A stretch of 11,896 nt of DNA, taken from NCBI GenBank assembly GCA_013298265.1, contig JAAFHE010000048.1:1-11896 (forward strand), read 5' to 3'. Below, piece after piece: positions 7,210 through 11,896 of this stretch. The position numbers and the translations under genes were made by a program. Within the stretch, counting starts at the first letter, position 1. Each line of letters opens with the position of its first letter. The stretch comes from Lysobacterales bacterium (GTDB lineage: Bacteria > Pseudomonadota > Gammaproteobacteria > Xanthomonadales > Rhodanobacteraceae). The notes beneath the pieces were generated by a model. That model searched no databases. It was not told the origin of the DNA and was given only the letters and a program-made list of their open reading frames with translations.

Positions 7210-7322
7210 TTGGATCGTCGGGGGATTCTTGTGCTTAAGAGCTAAGGAATGCCGTTGCCGAGTGCACCCCCGGGGTTCTTTCGGGCGATACCAGTTAGCT
7301 AACTTCCACTGAGGAAATACTC
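7210..7322 (+). promoter_or_regulatory. Long conserved 5' leader of pilin 2
   Basis: Untranslated leader inferred from the sigma-54 promoter. Visible elements are: an imperfect hairpin at 7228-7246 (CTTGTGC with GCTAAG, one bulged T and a G-U pair); a C/G-rich stretch with possible CCGA/TCGG pairing; a 12-base palindrome AGTTAGCTAACT (7293-7304); and a GAGGAAA ribosome site (7311-7317) that can pair weakly with TTCC (7304-7307). From 7244 to 7322 it is identical to the copy 2 leader apart from one extra C. It may be a regulatory RNA element, but no known riboswitch class is recognised. Confidence 0.55.
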
Positions 7323-7772
7323 ATGAATATCAAGAAGACCAAAGGCTTTACCCTCATCGAGCTGATGATCGTGGTTGCGATCATTGCCATCCTCGCGGCG
7401 ATCGCGCTGCCGGCCTACCAGGACTACCTGATCCGCTCGCAGGTGTCGGAAGGCGCCGTACTCTCCGATGGCGCCAAGACCGCCGTCGCCGAGTTCTTCA
7501 GCAATACCGGCCGTCTGGCCCCGAGCAACACGTCCGTTGGCCTGGCCCTGGCGGCCTCGATCAAGGGCAAGTACGTCAGCCAGGTCGATTCGGCTAACGG
7601 CCTGATCACCGCGACGTATTCGTCGGCCGCCCCGTTCGAAGCCAACGCGAAGATCAACGCGCAGGTTCTGTCGTTCTCGGCCATCACGAATGCCGGCAGC
7701 ATCACATGGAACTGCAAGACCAAGGCAACCACGGTGACCGGCAAGTACCTGCCGACTTCCTGCCGTCCGTAA
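7323..7772 (+). CDS. pilA: Type IVa major pilin (pilin 2)
   Basis: Major-pilin precursor of 149 residues. The class III leader MNIKKTKG precedes F+1, with E+5 in FTLIE, and is followed by the hydrophobic assembly helix [20 protein letters not shown]. The globular domain is small and rich in Ala, Ser, Thr and Asn. A terminal disulfide loop lies between C131 (TWNCKTK) and C147 (LPTSCRP). Mature length is about 141 residues. ATG 7323 is well supported, with GAGGA at 7311-7315. It is the first of two nearly identical cassette genes and has its own sigma-54 promoter and terminator, so it is probably transcribed alone and controlled by PilS-PilR. The Ser/Thr-rich surface and nearby GT-C genes make O-glycosylation conceivable. 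The pilA symbol denotes the major pilin role and does not decide which copy dominates. Confidence 0.95.
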   Translation: MNIKKTKGFTLIELMIVVAIIAILAAIALPAYQDYLIRSQVSEGAVLSDGAKTAVAEFFSNTGRLAPSNTSVGLALAASIKGKYVSQVDSANGLITATYSSAAPFEANAKINAQVLSFSAITNAGSITWNCKTKATTVTGKYLPTSCRP

Positions 7773-7793
7773 TCGACCTTCCGCGTCACCCTG

Positions 7794-7824
7794 ACAAGGG
7801 CCGCATCTGCGGCCCTTGTTTTTT
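7794..7824 (+). terminator. Intrinsic terminator of pilin 2
   Basis: A perfect 11-bp stem, ACAAGGGCCGC (7794-7804) and GCGGCCCTTGT (7809-7819), with a 4-base ATCT loop is followed by six T (7819-7824). It lies 21 bases after the pilin stop and is a classic strong Rho-independent terminator. Confidence 0.95.
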
Positions 7825-7893
7825 GTGATCACCGCAAATTTCGTCGGCATGGTGCAGGTCGGGTGACGTATCGAACTGATGGTCACAGGGATC

Positions 7894-7909
7894 CGTGACG
7901 GGCTTCACA
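7894..7909. promoter_or_regulatory. Inverted repeat upstream of pilin 3, candidate activator site
   Basis: CGTGACGGGCTTCACA keeps the GTGA-N6-TCAC dyad of copy 1 while two bases of the N6 spacer changed, which suggests selection on the half-sites. Its centre is again about 88 bases before the predicted transcription start. A GGTGACG (7862-7868) and GTCACAGGG (7882-7890) lie just upstream, as in copy 1. Confidence 0.5.
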
Positions 7910-7963
7910 ACAAGTCTCAGGTCGTCGCTCGAAAGAGCAAGAAGACCAGCGCCCTGCCCCACC

Positions 7964-7979
7964 TGGCACGAAACATGCT
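7964..7979 (+). promoter_or_regulatory. Sigma-54 promoter of pilin 3
   Basis: TGGCACGAAACATGCT differs from the pilin 2 promoter at one spacer base only and matches the RpoN consensus except ATGC for TTGC. Transcription is expected near 7990, about 110 bases before ATG 8100. Confidence 0.87.
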
Positions 7980-7989
7980 CCAATAGACC

Positions 7990-8099
7990 TTGGATCGTCG
8001 GGGTATCTTGGCCTTAGAGCCAAGGAATGCCGTTGCCGAGTGCACCCCGGGGTTCTTTCGGGCGATACCAGTTAGCTAACTTCCACTGAGGAAATACTC
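7990..8099 (+). promoter_or_regulatory. Long conserved 5' leader of pilin 3
   Basis: Equivalent of the pilin 2 leader. It has a perfect 6-bp hairpin CTTGGC/GCCAAG (8007-8024) at the place of the bulged hairpin of copy 1, the palindrome ACCCCGGGGT, the 12-base palindrome AGTTAGCTAACT (8070-8081) and the GAGGAAA ribosome site. The final 78 bases differ from copy 1 by one missing C only, although the segment before them has many changes. Confidence 0.55.
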
Positions 8100-8549
8100 A
8101 TGAATATCAAGAAGACCAAAGGCTTTACCCTCATCGAGCTGATGATCGTGGTTGCGATCATTGCCATCCTCGCGGCAATCGCCCTGCCGGCCTACCAGGA
8201 CTACCTGATCCGTTCGCAGGTGTCGGAAGGCGCGGTGCTCTCCGATGGCGCCAAGACCGCCGTCGCTGAGTTCTTCAGCAACACTGGTCGTCTGGCCCCG
8301 AACAACACGTCCGTTGGCCTGGCCCTGGCGGCCTCGATCAAGGGTAAGTACGTCAGCCAGGTCAATTCGGCTAACGGCCTGATCTCGGCGACGTATTCGT
8401 CGGCAGCCCCGTTCGAAGCCAACGCGAAGATCAACGCACAGGTTCTGGCCTTCTCGGCCATTACCAATGCCGGCAGCATCACGTGGAACTGCAAGACCAA
8501 GGCAACCACCGTGACCGGCAAGTACCTCCCGACTTCCTGCCGTCCGTAA
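8100..8549 (+). CDS. pilA: Type IVa major pilin (pilin 3)
   Basis: Precursor of 149 residues, the same length as pilin 2, with an identical leader MNIKKTKG, assembly helix and disulfide loop (C131, C147). Only four residues differ from pilin 2: S68N, D89N, T96S and S117A, all in the globular domain. Many more silent third-position changes are visible, so the protein has been kept while the DNA drifted, or conversion has been partial. The D89N change removes a negative charge from a likely surface loop. ATG 8100 is preceded by GAGGA as in copy 2's twin. It is transcribed from its own sigma-54 promoter and followed by a strong terminator. The neighbouring downstream gene is a GT-C-like protein, an arrangement reminiscent of pilin genes followed by pilin glycosyltransferases in Pseudomonas. 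Confidence 0.95.
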   Translation: MNIKKTKGFTLIELMIVVAIIAILAAIALPAYQDYLIRSQVSEGAVLSDGAKTAVAEFFSNTGRLAPNNTSVGLALAASIKGKYVSQVNSANGLISATYSSAAPFEANAKINAQVLAFSAITNAGSITWNCKTKATTVTGKYLPTSCRP

Positions 8550-8570
8550 TTGACCTCCTGCGTCACCCTG

Positions 8571-8601
8571 ACAAGGGCCGCATCTGCGGCCCTTGTTTTT
8601 T
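8571..8601 (+). terminator. Intrinsic terminator of pilin 3, abutting the next gene
   Basis: The same 11-bp stem and ATCT loop as after pilin 2 (arms 8571-8581 and 8586-8596), followed by T at 8596-8601. The T-run ends 3 bases before the ATG of the downstream membrane protein, so any read-through transcript would carry this hairpin where a ribosome must bind. Confidence 0.95.
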
Positions 8602-8604
8602 GTG

Positions 8605-10641
8605 ATGACAACGTACTCTACCGACAGAATCCGCAGCGCCATTTTGCTCGTCGCCGTTCTGGGCCTGGGCTGGTGGGCGTATGCCCCGGGGCTGCTTGGC
8701 AATTTCCTGTTCGACGACTTCGCCAACCTGCCCGCACTGGGCGCCTACGGCCCCATCACCGACAGCGCGAGCTTCTGGCGCTATCTGACCAGCGGCGGAG
8801 CCGACATCACCGGCCGCCCCGTCGCCCTGCTGACGTTTCTGCTTGACGCCCAGTCCTGGCCGGCGGATCCCTATCCGTTCAAACGGACCAACCTGATCCT
8901 GCACCTGCTCAACAGCGCACTGCTGGCCTGGCTGCTGGCGCTCGTGGGACGGCAGATGCGCGAAGCGCATGCGCCCGGCGCCGCAGGCGGCGCAACGGAC
9001 GATCGGGCGGTGCGTCACGCTGCACTCCTGGCGGCGGCACTCTGGCTGCTGCATCCGCTATTCGTGTCGACCACGCTTTATGTCGTACAGCGCGAAGCCA
9101 TGTTGCCGGCAACCTTCGTGCTGTTGGGTCTGATCGGTTTCGTGCGCGCGCGCGCGCTGGTCGCGCGCGGCGAGCGTGGCGGATTTTTCTACGCAACTGC
9201 CGTGATTGGAACGACTACGCTGCTGGCGACGATGAGCAAAGGCAATGGCGCACTGCTGCCGCTGCTCGCCTGGCTGCTCGATGCGGTGCTGCTGTCGCCG
9301 CGCCAGCCGATACATGCCCCCCGACAGCGCACGCTCTGGCGCTACTGGCGCTGGCTCATGCTGATGCTGCCGACGCTGCTGGTGCTGGGCTGGCTAGCGA
9401 CGACGGCCTACACCGGATTCACTCAGGGCCTGGAAGCCACTCGCCCCTGGACGCTGTACGAGCGCCTGCTGACCCAGAACCGCGTACTGGTCGACTACTT
9501 GCTGCAATTGTGGTGGCCACGCCCCTATACCCTCGGCTTATTCAATGATGCCGTGGAGGCTTCGCGCGGCTGGCTCCAGCCGATCACCACCCTGGCCTGC
9601 GCGCTGCTGCTCGCCACGCTGCTGGCCGTCGCCTGGTTCAAGCGCCGCAGTCATCCCATTGCCGCCTTCGTCGTACTGTTTTTCTTCGCTGCACACCTGA
9701 TGGAATCCAGCGTCGTGCCGCTGGAACTGTATTTTGAACACCGCAATTACCTGCCGGCACTGCCGATGTTCTGGCCTCTGGCGCTGTGGCTGTGCGAAAC
9801 CGGCGGCCGGCTGCGCGGACTGCGTCGAACGCTCACCCTGATCCTGCCGCTGGGCTTTGCGGTGCTGACGCGGCTAGGTGCGGGACTTTGGGGCAACACG
9901 CAGGAACAGGGGCTGCTGTGGGCGCTGCGCAACCCGGACTCACCGCGCGCGCAGGTCAACGCGGCCCATGTCGAGGCCGCGCGCGGCCATCTCGATGCCG
10001 CTGCGGCGCGCCTTGTCGCAGCACAGCGCAAGAACCCGGACGATGTTGCCGTGGCGCTGAACCTGATAGGCGTCAAGTGCCGGCTCGGCGGACCCGCCGC
10101 AAGCGACATCGCCGATGCGGACACAGCCTTGCGCGAAACGCGCAATCTCGGCCGCCTCGGCTTCGAATGGTTCGACCAGGGACTCGCCGCGGTCCAGACC
10201 GGCACTTGCCCAGGCTTGAACCTCGACACACTCGACCGGCTGCTCGACGCGGCCCAGGCCAATCCGCGCAGCATGAAGGTTCCCGGCCGGCGCCAGGATC
10301 TGCATCATCTTCGCGCGCGGGTCGCGCTTCAGCGCCGCGATGGCGACCGTGCGCTGAGCGAATTCAATGCCGCCCTCGACGCCAGACCCACGCCTCAGGC
10401 GGCGCTCGCGCAAGCGGCCGCGCTCGGAGCGGACGGGTTTCCCGAACAGGCCCTCGCGCATCTGGATCATCTCGCGGACGTCTGGCAGCCGCAGCAATGG
10501 CGCGGGATGTCGATGATGGCCGTGCACCAATGGCTGCTTGCGCGCCAGGGCTACTGGGAGCACGAGATTGCGCATCTGCGCGGAGTCCTTGAGGAAGACG
10601 TCCGCCTGCGTGGTCAGCCCCAGCAGCCCAGTAGCCAGTAG
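8605..10641 (+). CDS. GT-C/TMTC-like membrane protein with C-terminal TPRs, candidate pilin glycosyltransferase
   Basis: Polytopic protein of about 678 residues. Residues 11-430 are strongly hydrophobic, with around ten helices. The first extracytoplasmic loop has FDDF (36-39), the position of the catalytic acidic pair in GT-C glycosyltransferases. Further blocks resemble TMTC-type enzymes: RTNLILHLLNSALL (94-107), LLHPLFVSTTLYVVQREAML (148-167), MSKGNGALLPL (210-220) and VPLELYFEHRNYLP (371-384). Residues 448-480 and 564-597 each fit a 34-residue TPR, so the C-terminus is probably a binding scaffold. The likely role is lipid-linked sugar transfer on the periplasmic side, with pilins as the obvious acceptors by context; this is an inference. 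ATG 8605 (or GTG 8602, TTG 8593) directly follows the pilin terminator, and no Shine-Dalgarno is visible. A Wzy-like ligase or polymerase is the main alternative. Confidence 0.75.
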   Translation: MTTYSTDRIRSAILLVAVLGLGWWAYAPGLLGNFLFDDFANLPALGAYGPITDSASFWRYLTSGGADITGRPVALLTFLLDAQSWPADPYPFKRTNLILHLLNSALLAWLLALVGRQMREAHAPGAAGGATDDRAVRHAALLAAALWLLHPLFVSTTLYVVQREAMLPATFVLLGLIGFVRARALVARGERGGFFYATAVIGTTTLLATMSKGNGALLPLLAWLLDAVLLSPRQPIHAPRQRTLWRYWRWLMLMLPTLLVLGWLATTAYTGFTQGLEATRPWTLYERLLTQNRVLVDYLLQLWWPRPYTLGLFNDAVEASRGWLQPITTLACALLLATLLAVAWFKRRSHPIAAFVVLFFFAAHLMESSVVPLELYFEHRNYLPALPMFWPLALWLCETGGRLRGLRRTLTLILPLGFAVLTRLGAGLWGNTQEQGLLWALRNPDSPRAQVNAAHVEAARGHLDAAAARLVAAQRKNPDDVAVALNLIGVKCRLGGPAASDIADADTALRETRNLGRLGFEWFDQGLAAVQTGTCPGLNLDTLDRLLDAAQANPRSMKVPGRRQDLHHLRARVALQRRDGDRALSEFNAALDARPTPQAALAQAAALGADGFPEQALAHLDHLADVWQPQQWRGMSMMAVHQWLLARQGYWEHEIAHLRGVLEEDVRLRGQPQQPSSQ

Positions 10642-10713
10642 ACAACTGACCTCGTGCCGCAACGTAACCTACGCCCCTATCGTCGCCACATCGAAACCTC
10701 ACGGTATCCGCGC

Positions 10714-11896
10714 ATGAACGCAAGGTTGCGAACGCAATTGGCGCTGGTCGTGATACTGGCCGTCTGCGCGCTGGCCTATTGGCCCGGCACCGGCGGCAGC
10801 TACGCTTTCGACGACTATCCCAACATTGTCCAGAACACCGACTTGCACGTGACGCCGCAAAGCGGTGGCTGGGTCGCCGCCATGCTTTCCTCGCCGTCGA
10901 GCGATCTGCAGCGGCCGCTCGCGATGTTGAGCTTCGCCGCCAATCACTACTTCACCGGCCTCGCGCCCTGGCCGATGAAAGCAACAAATATTTTTGTCCA
11001 TTTACTGAACACCGTGCTCGTGTTCGGCCTGCTCACGACGCTGTGCCGCGCCCTGCCAGGGACCGATGAGGCCGGCGCGCGACGGCGCCGCTTCGTCGTG
11101 CTGTTCTGCAGCGCCGGCTGGGCGCTGGCGCCGATCAATCTGATGGCGGTGCTGTTCGTCGTTCAGCGCATGGAGAGTCTGTGCCACCTGTTCGTGTTCG
11201 CCGGCCTATGGCTCTACATCAGCGGCCGCCTGCGCCAACGCGACGGCCGCGGTGGACTGTGGCTGGTGCTGCTCGGTCTGATCGGTGGCACCGGCCTGGG
11301 CGTACTGGCCAAGGAATCGGCGGTGCTGCTGCCGGTCTATGCGCTGTCGCTGGAACTCACGCTGTTCCAATTCCGCAGCAACGGAGCGCGCGACCGGCGC
11401 GTGATCACACTCTTTGTCCTCGTGCTGCTGCTGCCTGCCGTACTGGGCCTGAGCTGGCTGCTGCCGAAGATGCTGGAACCTCGCGTCTGGGCATCGCGCG
11501 ATTTCGACCTGACCGAACGGCTGCTCACCGAATCACGCGTCCTCTGGAGTTATCTACGATGGACCGTGCTGCCGGATCTGAGCCAGCTCAGCCTCTATCA
11601 CGACGACTATCCGGTTTCGCGCGGCTGGCTGTCGCCGCCGACGACGCTCATCGCGGTGCTCGGTCTTGGCGCGCTCATCGCCGCCGCGATCGCGCTGCTG
11701 CGGCGCCGGCCGCTGAGCAGCCTCGGTCTGCAGTGGTTTCTCGGTGCGCATCTGCTGACCGCCACGGTGATACCGCTGGAACTCGTGTTCGAGCACCGCA
11801 ACTATTTCGCGTCGCTGGGCGTGCTGCTGGTGGTGGCCGACGCGCTGCTGCTGTGTAGTTGGCCTCCGGCGCTGCGCCGCGGTTCAGCCGTGCTTG
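10714..11896 (+). CDS. Second GT-C/TMTC-like membrane protein (3' truncated by window)
   Basis: An open reading frame runs from ATG 10714 to the window end without a stop (394 codons visible). It is a paralog of the preceding protein: the FDDYPN loop motif (32-37) matches FDDFAN, KATNIFVHLLNTVL matches RTNLILHLLNSALL, VVQRMESL (149-156) matches VVQREAML, LAKESAVLLPVY matches MSKGNGALLPLL, RGWLSPPTTL matches RGWLQPITTL, and VIPLELVFEHRNY (353-365) matches VVPLELYFEHRNY. About nine membrane helices are visible; a C-terminal TPR region would lie outside the window. GTG 10654 is an in-frame alternative start adding 20 residues, but ATG 10714 places the first helix at the usual distance. Neither has a good ribosome site. 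It lies 72 bases after its paralog, with no terminator between, so co-transcription is likely. A glycosyltransferase role is inferred from motifs and context. Confidence 0.75.
   Translation, partial: MNARLRTQLALVVILAVCALAYWPGTGGSYAFDDYPNIVQNTDLHVTPQSGGWVAAMLSSPSSDLQRPLAMLSFAANHYFTGLAPWPMKATNIFVHLLNTVLVFGLLTTLCRALPGTDEAGARRRRFVVLFCSAGWALAPINLMAVLFVVQRMESLCHLFVFAGLWLYISGRLRQRDGRGGLWLVLLGLIGGTGLGVLAKESAVLLPVYALSLELTLFQFRSNGARDRRVITLFVLVLLLPAVLGLSWLLPKMLEPRVWASRDFDLTERLLTESRVLWSYLRWTVLPDLSQLSLYHDDYPVSRGWLSPPTTLIAVLGLGALIAAAIALLRRRPLSSLGLQWFLGAHLLTATVIPLELVFEHRNYFASLGVLLVVADALLLCSWPPALRRGSAVL

Larger units (their letters stand above)
7001..7322. other. Gene-free region between pilins 1 and 2
   Basis: These 322 bases contain no credible gene. 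Bases 7001-7083 show nothing I can name. From 7084 the region is the upstream part of the first duplicated pilin cassette: an inverted-repeat cluster (7084-7130), a sigma-54 promoter (7184-7199) and a long leader (about 7210-7322). Confidence 0.7.
7084..7828 (+). repeat. Tandem pilin cassette, copy 1
   Basis: First of two directly repeated units of about 745 bases. It carries upstream dyads, a sigma-54 promoter, a long leader, the pilin 2 gene and an intrinsic terminator. Homology to copy 2 (7863-8605) begins around the GTGACG at 7084 and stops just after the terminator T-run (TTTTTTGTGAT). The stretch between promoter and dyad (about 7131-7180) has diverged most. The coding part, the last 79 leader bases and the terminator are almost unchanged. 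The unit boundaries are judged by eye. Confidence 0.85.
7863..8605 (+). repeat. Tandem pilin cassette, copy 2
   Basis: Second direct copy of the cassette at 7084-7828, about 743 bases long and starting only about 34 bases after the end of copy 1. Elements occur in the same order and at the same spacing. Its last bases (GTGATG) form the start codon of the following GT-C gene, whereas copy 1 has GTGATC there. Together with pilin 3, the gene-free stretch 7773-8099 is fully accounted for by the copy 1 terminator plus this unit's dyad, promoter and leader. Confidence 0.85.

Noticed and set aside
7210..7322. Cyclic-di-GMP riboswitch in the pilin leader
   Set aside because: The conserved core segments of the known c-di-GMP riboswitch classes are not visible; only simple hairpins and palindromes are.
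6380..8600. Mobile element or CRISPR as source of the repeats
   Set aside because: No transposase, terminal inverted repeats, integrase or spacer-repeat array are present; the repeats are fully explained by a duplicated pilin cassette.
11181..11858. A 225-codon plus-strand frame near the window end
   Set aside because: It overlaps the second GT-C-like gene, whose motifs line up with its upstream paralog across this whole region.

Overview
The GC-rich window is a type IV pilus regulation and pilin locus of a gammaproteobacterium. The pilS-pilR-pilin arrangement, NtrC-type PilR, TfpX/TfpZ accessory protein and proteobacterial pilins all fit this. A member of the Xanthomonadales/Lysobacterales or a near relative is plausible, but this is an inference from gene content because no rRNA or other taxonomic marker is present.

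Layout: (i) 1-3319, plus strand: the 3' part of pilS (sensor kinase, cut by the window start), pilR (sigma-54 response regulator) and a TfpX/TfpZ-family membrane accessory protein, probably one transcript, closed by a 10-bp GC hairpin at 3334-3364. (ii) 3374-6379, minus strand: one 1001-residue protein joining a 12-13-helix MFS-like membrane half to a spermidine-synthase-like SAM-binding domain and a C-terminal extension. Its canonical aminopropyltransferase acid pair is changed. (iii) 6518-8605, plus strand: three type IVa pilin genes, each behind its own recognisable sigma-54 -24/-12 promoter. Pilins 2 and 3 lie in directly repeated 743-745-bp cassettes (upstream dyad, promoter, about 110-nt leader, gene, intrinsic terminator) and differ by only four residues. 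The last 78-79 nt of their leaders are identical except for one C. (iv) 8605-11896, plus strand: two adjacent paralogous polytopic proteins resembling GT-C/TMTC-type glycosyltransferases, the first ending in TPR-like repeats and the second cut by the window end. They are the best candidates here for pilin (or other surface) O-glycosylation.

Likely logic: PilS and PilR activate RpoN-dependent transcription of the three pilins. TfpX/Z assists pilin handling, and the GT-C pair may glycosylate pilins in the periplasm. The role of the inverted transporter/SpeE-like fusion in this locus is unknown. The observations most worth pursuing are the duplicated pilin cassettes with their conserved structured leader, the GT-C start codon placed directly after the pilin terminator, the tandem GT-C paralogs, and the fusion protein with a changed active-site motif.
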